Part shown: one piece after another, positions 24,890 through 36,144 of the stretch
Numbering within the stretch: the stretch's first letter is position 1
Layout of the letters: every line of letters starts with the position of its first letter
Source: Prunus persica
Lineage: Eukaryota; Streptophyta; Magnoliopsida; Rosales; Rosaceae
Assembly: GCF_000346465.2 (NCBI RefSeq)
Contig: NC_034011.1
Location: 22,394,264 to 22,458,263, forward strand
DNA length: 64,000 bases
Direction of reading: 5' to 3'
Made by a program: the position numbers and the translations under genes
The notes under the pieces: generated by a model
What the model was told of the DNA's origin: nothing
Seen by the model: only the letters and a program-made list of their open reading frames with translations
Database searches by the model: none

Positions 24890-25439
24890 GGCTGCACAAA
24901 AGCAAAATTGGCAAACAAGCTTACTTGATAAACCAGAACATTCCAAGTCAGCCAAGTCAACTCGTGAAGTGTCTATGTCATACATAACCCCTTAATTCAC
25001 CTCAACAATGTTACAAAAGCAAAATTGGCAAACAAGCTGTCTTCATTGACTGAAGTCGTTTAGCTTAGCTAGAGTCTTCCCCATGCTCCGCCCTTTCTGG
25101 TGTTTTTATTTTTTATTTTTTATACAATCGATAATTTACTCTAAATTAATTTAATTTACAGAAAGGAAGATCCACACTTGATGTAATGGAATTGAATTGA
25201 AGTCGCCATAAAAGTTTCTTTTCTTTTTTGGGGTAAAAAATTTGGGGATAATTTTTGGATGAAGGAGATGCGGAAGACAGTGGCAATGCTTGTAATTCAA
25301 TTGAAAATTGTCGCCATCATATTTGTCTACCTGGCATCATGGTTTGGAAAATGGTACTTAATTTTCAATGCAATTACCAAATCAATGAAAAGTCCAAGGC
25401 TCTTCATTAATTTCTACAATAATCTTACATACAAATAAT
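24890..25439. other. Promoter region of RLK A
   Basis: No gene. Close to the start, ccaagtcagccaagtcaac (about 24940-24960) gives TTGAC-type cores on the gene strand, comparable with the upstream regions of the other RLK copies. The sequence gtcgtttagctt near 25048 also occurs upstream of RLK C. Confidence 0.45.
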
Positions 25440-26251
25440 CAATGAGGTCTCTTATTAAGGATAGACAAACCAACCAAAATAGAAATTTTGAAAAGGCTAA
25501 AAATCAAGAAAGAGAGAGGATTTGCTTTGTTTGTGGAAGAACCAATCATGTGGCTAAGACTATTTTCACAAGAAGACTGAGGTGTATAGATCAAAGTCAA
25601 ATCATAATGGACAAAGAGGGAGGCCCAAAACGGACAATATCGTGCTACGGCGAAGCCGATCTCGGAATGTGACAACATAGTTCACTATGATTCCTTCAGA
25701 TGAAAGCTGTTCACACTAATAGGTTCAAGTCCTAAAGACACTTACACCCATTGCACGGTATACAAATTGCCTAAGTTTCCTCATCGTTACTTGTTTTTCA
25801 TTTTGACTATTCCTTGTGAAGTTTTGAATCTTGTGGGGGATTGTTAGTTATTTATTATTTTATTTTATTTTATTAAAAATTCAAAATTTATTATTATTAT
25901 TATATATTTAGTAATGATTATTTATTTTAAGAGTCATATTTGTTCACCAAATAGACGTGACTTTATTAAAAGGGTGTGTGGAGTCTTCTAAATAAAGAAC
26001 TCCTCAGACATAACAGGGAACTAACAATTCTCTGTTACTCTCATGCTCCATATATGAATCACACTCATCATTCTCCATATCCTACAATTCTCTTTATCTA
26101 TTTCCTGGGCAATCGATCAACACCTAGCATACTCGTCTACTGTTGGCGTGCATAATGGACCAGATCCTATGAGGCTTTTGGGTTGTATCTTGGAGTTGTA
26201 GGCACCGCCATAACCTGCACGTAGGAAGGTGTCTACGGCTTTAAGATAACA
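25440..26251 (+). mobile_element. Deleted copia-type element: gag zinc-knuckle piece joined to a 3' LTR
   Basis: 25442-25672 encodes a gag remnant with a CCHC zinc knuckle (CFVCGRTNHVAK). It then passes directly into 3' non-coding sequence, a purine-rich tract (gtggggga) and a likely LTR from 25842 (TGTTAGTT) to 26251 (GATAACA), ~410 bp. All of pol is missing. The stretch 25681-26230 is nearly the same as 49330-49900, the tail of a second copy of the family located upstream of the next RLK block. The 5' end is not recognised. Confidence 0.7.
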
Positions 26252-26677
26252 TTTATCGTGCCTCTCTTAGGTTCACAAGCCAGACTTTCTTTCTCCTTTA
26301 ATATACCTATTGTTAATTGTGATTGTTTTAATTGGACGTATTTAATCTGTTTTATATTTACAAAAATCTGCATTAAGTTGAATTTGATCGAGAATGTCAT
26401 TAAGTTTGTTGATTTAAAGAAGCTATATAGCTTTGAGTACAATGACAAGCACTCTGTTATCTCTGAGTACCTATGTATCGTGGGCTAAACTCAAAACGAA
26501 CCCTGCTTATTTCTTTTTCCGCTGAAGAGGAAGAACAAGAGTCTGGTTATGAGTTGTGGTTATGTACGCGCCAAAGATGAATGATATAGGAGTTGATAGA
26601 ATAAATTCTCTTGTCTTTCTCTCTTCAATCTTTCATTAATATAACAATAATATATATAAGTCTATTTTTATTGAGGA
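26252..26677. other. Short non-coding spacer
   Basis: No recognisable gene; AT-rich. It ends in GAGGA (26673-26677), the target duplication of the next element. Confidence 0.5.
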
Positions 26678-26870
26678 TGTGAAATTAGAGATTTTGTTAA
26701 GAAGAATAATTCTCAGTTGTTATTGATAGAGCCAAAAGGCTAAGTATTTATAGAGATATTACAAGCTTAACTAGGAAAACTAGGTTACTTGGAGACTACT
26801 CCAAATCAATTACAATCAACTAATAAAAGGAAACTAAATAACAATTTAATAACATTCCTAATTTCCAACA
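26678..26870 (-). repeat. 3' LTR of the 2.1-kb element
   Basis: 193 bp, identical to 28592-28784; bounded outside by GAGGA and inside by the polypurine tract. Confidence 0.93.
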
Positions 26871-28591
26871 CTCCCCCTCAAGTTGGAGGGTGGATATCAA
26901 GAACGTCCAACTTGCACAAGAGATTGTGAAAGGTGTTACTCCCAAAGGTTGCTGATAAAGAGGCAGTGGTGTCACTGCTGTAAAGGGGGCAGCTGTGTCG
27001 CAGCTGTGTCACTGTTGTAATGAAGGCAAATTTGGAGGCAAATGGAGCAGCGGTGTGCTGCTGTAAAGGGGGTTGTTGCTCCTCTCAAATTTGACGATGT
27101 ATGAGAGTCGTGAGTTGAAGGAAGCAGCACCCAAATAATGTTGTGCTGATGTTCAGCACATGTTGCATGTATGAAGGCTGTTGTTGATGTTGCTGATGTG
27201 CAACGATGGTGATTTTGTTGCTAATGTGCAACAAATGTTATTGATGATGCCTTTTCTTGAAGCTGAATAATAATGCTGCTGGGGCAGCTGAATGATGGTG
27301 TTGCTGGTGCAACTGATTGATGATGTTGCTGGTGCAATTGTGCGGAAGCTATTGATGATGGTGTGCAGCTGCCTGTGTGCAGCTGATGTGTGACAATGTG
27401 TCTATCTCCCATATCTGCCCCTCAAATCCGAAGCTTGTAGAGGGTCGAGATTTGGAAAAAGAGCAGAGAGAATGAAAAATAATGATGAAAGAGAGATTAA
27501 AAAAAGAAAAGGAGCAAAGCCAAGAAGATGGCGTGAAAGTGAAAAAAATACTTTTATTTTTATCTTTGGTTTGAAAAATGACCCACCGAAAAAAGGATAT
27601 GACCTATCGAAAAAGTTAGCCAGAAAAAGAAGAAGAAGAATTGAGTGATGTGGAGACAGAAAGAAAATATCAAACTTGGCCAAGAAAAAAGTTAGGTAGA
27701 GAAAGAAAACAAAAAAAAATTGGGTCTGATGTGAAACCTCAAAGAGAAACTGATATATCAACAAAGGAGAGAAAGTGAACGCTCATGTTGGGTTGTCGTG
27801 GTGCAAAGAAGCGATGGCAACACAGAGAGAAAAAGGACCAGCAGTTGTGCAAAGGTGCTCTCAGGAAGATTACGATAGATGGCTTGGATACGAGCGATCG
27901 ATGATTTCTAGGCAGGGGTAAAGAATCAATGAACACAATGGCTGGTCAACAGCAGTGGTGCTAGTGTAGAGCCTCCTGCGTTTGTTGGAGATGTCGTGGG
28001 TTGTCCAAAGACATGACGGCTCGGTGAGCCTTGACGAGGCTCATGGAGGAAATAAACGGCTTAGTGAGCAGTGACGAGGCTCACGAAGAAATCGCAATGA
28101 AGACGGCGTGTCTGCCGCAAGCGTAGACGACTTAAAAAAATGATGGGTAGGCTCAATGAAGGACGAAGATGCCGTGGTTGTGGCAAGCGTAGTAAACATC
28201 AAAACATGGGCTCAATATCTGATTGCAACAGAGAGCATGACTAGAGATGGCTCAATATGATTTGTATAGAGAGCAATACTTGTATGAAAAACATAAGGAA
28301 ATTGCAGCGCCAAAGAAGGGTGCGACTGTTGGTTTAGTTAGATGTAGGAACTGTGGGATGGTATGGCTTTGTTAGCGGGAATAAAATATTGATCATTGAG
28401 GAGAGGGTGAACAAGACGACTGTACAAGATGAATACCCATCATGGGTGAGGGATGAAAAGCGCCAACGACTCTCAATTTGGCAAAAGATTTCAAAGATTA
28501 GCAACTAGGGTTGTGAAACATCGGATTGTGAAGAAAATAAGGTTTGTAAAAAAGTTTCAAGAGACGCCCTAGAATCAGTGCTCTGATACCA

Positions 28592-28784
28592 TGTGAAATT
28601 AGAGATTTTGTTAAGAAGAATAATTCTCAGTTGTTATTGATAGAGCCAAAAGGCTAAGTATTTATAGAGATATTACAAGCTTAACTAGGAAAACTAGGTT
28701 ACTTGGAGACTACTCCAAATCAATTACAATCAACTAATAAAAGGAAACTAAATAACAATTTAATAACATTCCTAATTTCCAACA
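28592..28784 (-). repeat. 5' LTR of the 2.1-kb element
   Basis: 193 bp; adjoined at 28580-28591 by the primer-binding site and outside by GAGGA (28785-28789). Confidence 0.93.
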
Positions 28785-29740
28785 GAGGAATCTCTCAAAT
28801 AAAATTACTTGAAAGATGTCCTTTAGGGTACTTTACAATTTTTTTTTCCAATAATCCAAACCATCTATTTTTTAGGTCTTTATTCATAAATCATCCTTAT
28901 AAAAAATTAGACAAATCGGAAACCGTTTAGACATATAATTGTGTCATACAAAATCAATAAACACATTGCTTCAAGAAAGTACTAAAATTTCAATAATTTA
29001 ATTGAGTGATCCGGTAAATTTTTTTTATTTGAAGGACACCCTTTAGGGTACCCTATGAATTTTTTCAACAATCCAAACCATCTATTTTGTAAGTTTACAT
29101 TCATAGATCATCCTTGCAAAAAATTAGACAAATAAGAAACCGTTTCGACATCCAATTGTATCCTACGAAATCAATGAACACGGTGCTTCAAAAAAGTATT
29201 AAAATTTCAATAAAACAATTGAGTGATATCAGATTTAAGTGATTTTTTTTGTAAAGATAATCTTTGAATGATTATCTAAAACATAGATGGTTTGTATTAG
29301 TGAAATACAATGAGAAGTGGGCCCTATAAAGGGTGTCCCTCAAATAAGTTTGTTTGAGATGATATCTGATTCAAGTTATTTTTTGTAAAGATAATCTTTG
29401 AATGATTATCTAAAACATAGACGGTTTATATTAGTGAAATACAATGCGGAGTGGACCCTATAAAGAGTGTCCCTCAAATAAGTTTGTTTGATTGTTTGAG
29501 GGATCCCTCAAACACTAATTTTATAGGACTCACTTCGTATTGAATTTCACTATATGCCTTAATGATTTTGTCAGTCTCAATTAGATGTCTTAATAATTTG
29601 CAATTTGTACGATTTTTTCGAGGATGATCTCTGAATGAAGATGTGAAAAATAGATGGTTTGGATTGTTGAAAAATATTTTGTATAGTACCTTAAAGAGTG
29701 CCCCTTTATTTGAGGAATCCCTCAATAAAAAGAGACTATA
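28785..29740. repeat. Nested short repeats (MITE-like family) flanking RLK B
   Basis: A ~235-bp segment (about 28795-29030) is repeated at 29025-29270 (ccaaaccatctatttt, aaaaaattagacaaat, caatgaacac). A ~125-bp segment is repeated at 29230-29355 and 29360-29490 (gataatctttgaatgattat). Inverted versions follow at 29500-29740 (aatagatggtttggattgtt). Units begin or end near gaggaatccctcaa and ctttagggtac. The same family occurs at 30780-30900, 49910-50170, 50290-50560 and 52030-52150. Looks like several insertions or foldbacks of one MITE family; no coding. Confidence 0.7.
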
Positions 29741-31390
29741 CATATATAATATGGGGCAGATCAATGGCACCAATTTGCTTACACAAATTATGACCAAGTT
29801 TTTGACCCTTAGATTAATGGTTTAGATTAACCAAATTAGTGGATCAGTTTTAAATAATTATATTAGTTTTACAATTATGCGATAACATTCCCATACTTCC
29901 TCACGAGTCACATTCTAATCCAGTTTTCGTTTTCAAACAGCATTGATTTAAAAACTCACCCCATATGAGGGGATGAAGATGGCCGAGGGTGATAGGTGCT
30001 GGTTTAGTTGTATTCATGTCATTGGTCCATTTGGCAAGAGAAGAGTGGTCCACGTGGCAGCCTTCTCACCTTTCAATTGTTATTCAGTTGTGGGGTTGTT
30101 AGATCAGTTTGTTAATCAGTTTTGGGTTGTTAGATTAGTTGTTAAGTCCGCGGTTTAGGCGCGAATATTAGTTACAGTTGCTAACCCAGTTTATAAGCTG
30201 GTTTTGTAAGGCTTTTAGTTGTGAATTGTTTTGTGAATGTTCTGAGTCAATAAAGTTACTCGTTTTGCTTACACGAGTCAAGGTTGAGAGCATTGGGTTG
30301 GAGAAGGTGGCTGGGATGAAGGAAAACATATTCAACGAGTAATCCTAATTTTTTTTGTTTTTTGTTTTTATTTTTTTGCTAGGTAGAATAATTAAAACAG
30401 TTGTTTGAGTAAAACAAGGGCCATGAGTGAGGGTTTAAACTAGTAATTATATGTGCCATTGGATTAATTCAATGATCTTTATTAGGTCCTTAGGTGAGCG
30501 GGACTGCCAAATTTCTTGGTTTCCATTTGTCTTCTTGGTCAATTAATCCCTTTTCCTTTCCTCCTCCTCCCACCTCATCCTCATCTTACATCTCCCTATT
30601 TTAAGGGGTTGATCAAGAAATCTATCCAATATTATGAAGGAAATTTGAAACAAATTGAAAAAATCACTTGAATCCGATATCATTTGATCATTCAATTAAA
30701 TTATTGAAATTTAAACATCTTCTTGAAGCATCATGTTCAATGATTTTGTTGGTCTTAATTAGATGCCTTAATGATTTTCAATTTGTTTGATTTTTTTGCA
30801 AGAATGATCTATGAATGAAGACTTGAAAAATGGACTGTTTGGATCGTTGAAATTTTTTTTTGTATAGTACCCTGAAGGGTGTCCATCAATGGAATGGGAC
30901 TATATATATATATATATATATAAACAAAAATAGTATTGCTGAGTTCTTGCAATTGTCACAACGTTTTTCTTTTTAGTTTATATACCTAACATTATAGGGA
31001 GATTCACTATTATACTCAACATAGAGGCCCAAATTATAAAAATACACTATATGAAATGGACTTTAGAAATACACCGAAAGCCCATTTACAACATAACAAA
31101 GAGGCTTTTAACTTCATATAAATTACAAAATTGCCATCGATTTCTTAAAACAAGCCCAACCCCAAAACCTTATAAAAAAACTCAAAAAACTCAATAGGGC
31201 ATCAAAATAATTTAATAATAAAAATTAAATTAAATAGAGTCAGCTGTTATTTTTTGGGTTTTTGTTTTGGTTTGTTTGTAGAAATTAGATGGTGTAAGAT
31301 TTATTTATATTTTTTTATACTAAGAATGGGTATATGACTAAATATCTCAACATTAAATGTGTTGAGGGAAGGAAACAAATATTGGAATCT
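29741..31390. repeat. Duplicated 3' flank of RLK B (partner 50560-52281)
   Basis: Matches the 3' flank of RLK D at high identity: atggccgagggtgata, ccgcggtttaggcgcgaat, gtttgagtaaaacaaggg. The part 30080-30300 has an LTR-like look (tgttagatcagtttgtta, tttataagctgg as a TATA-like site, and tcaataaagttactcg as a polyadenylation-like site) and may be an old LTR or TRIM end. The 61-codon open frame at 29973 is conserved in D's flank with small changes but shows no domain. Differences from D are the MITE at 30995-31348 and the absence of the ~425-bp block present at 50692-51118. Confidence 0.7.
30995..31348 (-). mobile_element. MITE-like element (copy 2), absent from the duplicate flank
   Basis: 354 bp, flanked by aacatta at 30988-30994 and 31349-31355. 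The corresponding place in the duplicate (about 52240) reads cctaacattaaatgtg with a single copy, so this is an insertion with a ~7-bp target duplication. The body is the reverse complement of 11658-12006. Weak terminal inverted repeats (GAGAT...TATAC). Confidence 0.8.
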
Positions 31391-32486
31391 CTATCGACCT
31401 TTAGGCAAACTGATGGTGACTCCAGTGTTGGAAAAAACGGAAGGTAATTGAGAAGAACCAACAACAGGTATGGAATTCCTGTTAGTTGAAAAGGCAGGCT
31501 CCTTGGAGGGTGGAAGTGATGTGGCTTCATTGCTCTGCAACATAACGAATTACAGAAGCCATTGTTGGTCAATCAGCTGGAGATTCTTGAACACAAAAAA
31601 ACCCTACATGGATACACTTCAAAGCTTCATCAGGGGGGCATGTTTCCCTTACTGATGCATCAATCACCTCCATTCCTCTACCTTCTTTCCACAATTCCCA
31701 TGCCTAATTAAGATTTAACATACTTAAAACTTGTATTTTACAGTTAACCGCAAATTTACAGGGCAAAAAACAGAAAGGAGCGTATATAGTTCAGAATTAT
31801 TAATACTTACCCATCCAGCAAGAGTTGGTGAATGTTCAAAGCGATAAAAAGCAGCATTGCTCTTTCCACTTACAATCTCCAACAACACTCCAAAACTAAA
31901 CACATCTAGTTTCTCAAAGAAATGGCCATATCTTGCATACTCTAGAGACATGTATCCGCTGCATGAATTGATGGTAAAGAAGTAAGCAATACTAGTGATT
32001 GCATAAGGTTTAGCAAAACTGAATGAAAAACATGCCCTACATATACATATGTACTTACTATGTGCCAACAACCCTGTTGGTATTTGCTTCAGTTTGATTT
32101 ATCTCAAAAATCTTGGCCATCCCAAAGTCTGATATTTTTGGGTTCATTGCTCCATCCAACAGAACATTACTTGCTTTCAGGTCCCTGTGTATGATTTTCA
32201 ATCTAGAGTACTTGTGGATATAAAGTACTCCCTGAGCAATACCCTCTATAATTCGAAAGCGTTTTCCCCAATCTAATTCTGCATTTTCAGATGGATCTGA
32301 TAGGACCAACCATGAAGAAAATTTAGCTAAGTGTTTTTCTTTTTATTTTAGATGAAATGCTGGACAAATGGAAAAAGATCTTGCATTACACAACTTTTGC
32401 ACATTGAAAAGGATCTTCTAAGATATGAGGATACACCAAACAAAAGTTGGTCCAAACTTCCGTTGGGCATGAACTCATAGTGTTTA

Positions 32487-33394
32487 TGTTGGCGAGTCCT
32501 TATTTCATTAGAATTTTGGTTACTTACCAATTATATTTTGTCATATTGTAATAGAGATTATTTTATTTAGTGTTATAGGGGTTGATGATAACCCTCATAG
32601 AGGTAGCACCACCGACTCATTCTCTCATTCTCCACCAACCATCGTTGAGTTGAGTGCCCAGATGGCTCCGCTCCTACAGATGCAGACTTTTACCCCGAAC
32701 CTAATCCAGAATCAGGATCCTCTTTTGACGACCCCGACCCCGACTCCGACTATGACGACAACGACCCCGACCCTGACTCCGAAGACGACCCCGACCCCGA
32801 CTCCAAAGACGACCCCGACCCCGACTCCGAAGACGACCCCGACCCCGACTCCGATGATGACCCCAACCCCGAATTTGGCTCTGATTCAGACCTTGATCCC
32901 GATTTCAACTCTGACTCCGGCCTCGACTCAGGCTCATATTCCGATCCCAATTCCTACTCAACTGTATCCTATGCATCTTCCGCTGCACAGATTATGACTT
33001 CTCGACTAACGACCCCGACGCATGGACCAGATTGCGCATTTTGTGAAATCCGAGGATCAATTGGCGGATATTTTGACAAAGGCGATTTTCAGTAAAGCAT
33101 TCCACAATTCACTGGATCAGTTGGGCATTGGCGACATCTATGCACCAACGTGAGGGGGAGTGTTGGCGTGACTTGTGGATATTGACTTACTTTCCTTACA
33201 CACCAAGAATTCCTATTATAATTGTAATTGATTTACTTTAATTCCTGATTTCCTACTCTAAATAGATTTAGGAATTTATTATTTACTTGCCCATTCAGGT
33301 TTCATTGTATTATAAATATGACCTCCTACAAGGAAAAGAATACACAGAAAATTCCCACAAACAAATATTCTCTCATAGTTTTAATATTTTAGCA
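32487..33394 (+). mobile_element. Nested truncated copia-type element
   Basis: 908 bp, TGTTGGCGAG at the left and TTTTAGCA at the right, flanked by GTTTA at 32482-32486 and 33395-33399. The right part has the end of a copia RNase H frame (SEDQLADILTKA ... IGDIYAPT), the polypurine tract gagggggag, and a 3' LTR 33161-33394 (234 bp). The left part starts like an LTR but does not match the 3' LTR beyond the first bases, so internal rearrangement or recombination between families is likely. Confidence 0.82.
32728..32872 (+). repeat. GACCCC-rich tandem repeat encoding an Asp/Pro/Ser tract
   Basis: Repeats of ~30 bp (gacgaccccgaccccgactc). One frame reads DDPDPDSE-type repeats and stays open to about 33095; two other frames are also open because of the composition. 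It lies within the nested element. Confidence 0.85.
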
Positions 33395-36144
33395 GTTTAT
33401 ACCGGAGATAAATGGCCTATGACAACCAAACACGTGGACAGGATCGATTCTGGCTGCAGAAACGCCTTCGGCATGCTTCCTACCGAAGCCATCTATCTTG
33501 GCCCTTTTTACCATCGGACACGTGTCATGCTCACAATCCATGTCCACAGTCCCACATCGGAAATATGAGCATAGTGCACACCTCCCAAGGCCTATATAAG
33601 AAGACCCCTATCCCCAAAAGGAGGGAAATCAGAACTAACGGTACGCTACCGATTGATCTGTCAGTTAATATTACTAAAACCGTACTTACTAAAGCATCGG
33701 AGAGCCTTCGGTCGGTACCACACCGGTGCCCCAAGGACTTACCGAACGCGTCCTTTTGCAGGTACTTACCCTTCCGAAGTAGAACATCTTCCGAGGACAG
33801 TCACCTGCCGAAGGCATAATATAACTAAGTTGACGAAATACGTGCCGAACCACTTTTTCGCATCAACACATAGATCAAGATCAGTTCCTCCTCCTCAATA
33901 CAGCAACCTAAGAGCCTAACAAAATTGGTATGCTTGAGCTTGGCTATAAGATTTAACTCATTTATGAACTCCTCATGTCCTTGCCCTGATTTCTTTGACA
34001 GTCTTTTTATGGCTACTTCTTGATTTTCAGGCAAAATCCCCTGCAGTGGAAGGAAAATCAAACACAAAGTGAACCACCATCCTACCAATCGAACTTAATT
34101 AGGAAAAAGGTTGTTAAGAGAACCAAAAAGTATAATATTTATGAAAGAAAACTAATGTACTTTAATTACCAATACAAAATGGAAGAGTCACCTTATAAAC
34201 AGGGCCAAATCCTCCCTCTCCCAGTTTATTAGCTTCAGAGAAGTTGTTTATTGTATTTAATATACTCTTTAAACCGAAGAGTGGTAGTTCTGTGTCATTC
34301 TTTCCACTTCCAGCACCATAATTTATTTTAGTCGCACCATACTTCCTCCTCTGCGTCCTGTTTCAGTCTTTGTCAGAGCATGGATAATTTGTTTATAGAA
34401 TCCGTATGAATGCACGAGTATGTCTGTGTGTGAGAAAGAGAGACAGAGTGATGGCAATACCTTCGCTTCCCCAATCTTTTCTTCCATAGGAAATAGCAAA
34501 AAATTATCATAAGCAACTCTGCTGCTGCTGAGACCATTGCAATTATAAGGGGGCGCTTATCCGTATCACCCTTGCCATCTGCAAAAAATTAAATAAAATT
34601 AAATTAAATATTCAGGTTGACCAATTACAAGATGGCTATCCAAGAAATGATCTTTCATAACAACACCAACAATTATTCACTTACTACTTTGGAGATGCAT
34701 AAGCTCAGAAGCTACACGTCTGATGTATGAAGTTCTTCCACCAGCGTCATCTGCCACAAGTTCTTGCACACCCAGGAGATCTCCAATCCAAATTGAACAT
34801 GCGTTACTGCTTTCATAAGCAAAAGCAGTGCAAGAGCAGTTATTTAAGCAGATTGATTCACATTTCTTAGCACTCCCAACCTTAACATGCAGTTCATTTT
34901 CAGACATTGACATGCTATGCATTTCTAGAAACTGGTCTTCTGTCCGAATAACACTAGTTGAATTCCCACACTGCAAATTAGTTTTTCTTTGACACCCACC
35001 TGAGTAATCCTGCAAAGCCCAATCCCGTGGCGACTTCTGTTCAAAACCCACCAAACAATTACACAAGACCCCGGATTTTTCATTGCAACTCCCAAATGCC
35101 CCGCAAATCGCATAAACAGCACATTGCTGTCTTGGTTGAGACCAAAACATTTTCCATGGCCTGGAAGGCATAAACCAAACTACTTGCTGAACCTGCCCCG
35201 ATACTGATATCACGAATGGAGATACTTTCTTAGGATCATAAAGCGAATAGGTCATATAACTTCCGTTTTCATTTGAAACAAAGCTGTAGTTGAAGACGTA
35301 ATTACGCCTCATATAAGGAACCAAGCTGAAAAGATTTGAACTTGCATTCCAAGATCCACTGGTCCAACACTGTTTAGACCTATTCCACAGTAAGATATAT
35401 GAATTGCTTCGGTCTAGCTTAAAAGAGTAAAGACCTGGTGCAGGATCCCGTGAGTTCTTCCATGAAGTGAGAATTTGGGTTTGATTGGTAAGATTGTTGA
35501 ATCAATCTTGGCTCCTGGTAGCCATGTATGGGTTGGATGATCAAAGCTTTGCCATACAAACTCAGATGTACTAGAATGAGCTCTTAAGACAAGATTTTCC
35601 ACTATCTAAAAGAACTGCTTGCACAGAAGCAGAGGTGGTGGTGGAGGTCAAATGTGTGGATCAAACTGGAGTTTTGGCCCCATTAAAGAGAACTAAATTG
35701 CCATATTTGATCTTCAACACCGATGAAAATCTATCAGAGATAGGTTTTTCCCTATTTGCCACCCAAACTATGGTACTCGCAGATACCACTCGGCCGGAAT
35801 ACCAGGTACCTATGTAGTGGAGGCCATCTAATTCGAATAACCCCAGTTCAAAATCCCTGGAGACGATTGTCTGGTCACCGGAGAGAAATTGGTTTGCAGT
35901 GATGGTGTCAGCTGCAAAGGAGATACTGAACTCGAGAAATAGGCACAATAAAACAACTATAAACACCAACATTGGGTTGGTTTTGGTATCCATGGCTGCA
36001 GTAAGATACAGTAAAGAATTAGGAAATTATCTCATAATTATACAATGATTTATCAACTATATAAAAATAGGAAAGTAAATCCCTTAATTAATTAAGGAAG
36101 TAAATCTCCTTGATTAATTAGGAGACTCATGTCAACACTCCTCC

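Larger units (their letters stand above)
26678..28784 (-). mobile_element. Young non-autonomous LTR retrotransposon, 2.1 kb, identical LTRs
   Basis: Two 193-bp LTRs (28592-28784 as 5', 26678-26870 as 3' in element orientation) are identical by my reading. They start TGTTGGAAATTAGG and end TTCACA. Just inside the 5' LTR is tggtatcagagc, a methionine-initiator-tRNA primer-binding site; just before the 3' LTR is the polypurine tract ttgagggggag. Target duplication GAGGA at 26673-26677 and 28785-28789. The interior has no gag or pol, and contains imperfect short repeats around tgttgctg and gcagctg. Size and lack of coding fit a short LARD or long TRIM. Identical LTRs mean a very recent insertion. 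Confidence 0.93.
32481..33868 (+). mobile_element. Solo LTR in exon 4 of RLK B, itself interrupted
   Basis: Target duplication CATAG at 32476-32480 and 33869-33873; RLK D has one CATAG at the same codon position (near 53393). The LTR begins TGTTTA, resumes at 33400 with taccggagataaatgg and ends CATCAACA, ~475 bp in all. It has a TATA box (tatataag, 33593-33600). No internal region, so it is a solo LTR left by recombination. The gap is filled by a second element at 32487-33394. Confidence 0.9.
31391..35993 (-). pseudogene. G-type lectin receptor kinase pseudogene (RLK B)
   Basis: Starts with the family's MDTKTNP signal peptide and ends CCTAAAGGTCGATAG. Lesions relative to RLK D: TGG to TGA at 35661-35663 (after residue 110); an extra T in 35595-35598; a one-base loss near 35505; an LTR insertion in exon 4 (32481-33868); an extra A near 31543 in the last exon, which ruins the C-terminus; a codon lost in exon 6. 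Exons still readable: exon 4 34040-32437 (interrupted), exon 5 32296-32059, exon 6 31958-31811. Catalytic-loop HRDLKASN and DFG are intact. The lectin, S-locus and PAN regions (34677-35324) are also still recognisable. A copia element sits immediately upstream of its ATG. Several independent lesions mean it is dead. Confidence 0.93.

Noticed and set aside
24887..24985. Upstream in-frame ATG at 24985 as the start of RLK A
   Set aside because: The added 32 residues are hydrophilic and would bury the signal peptide; the start at 24889 matches the MDTK start of the other copies.
27221..27936. Open frames within the 2.1-kb LTR element as possible gag
   Set aside because: Low-complexity (His/Gln/Ser-rich or Phe/Leu-rich) with no zinc knuckle or protease motif.
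29973..30158. 61-codon frame conserved between the flanks of RLK B and D
   Set aside because: The whole flank is duplicated, so conservation does not show coding; no domain seen.
36120..36137. 5-bp target duplication for the 4.2-kb copia
   Set aside because: The 3' LTR is truncated and the expected host bases are deleted, so no duplication can be shown.
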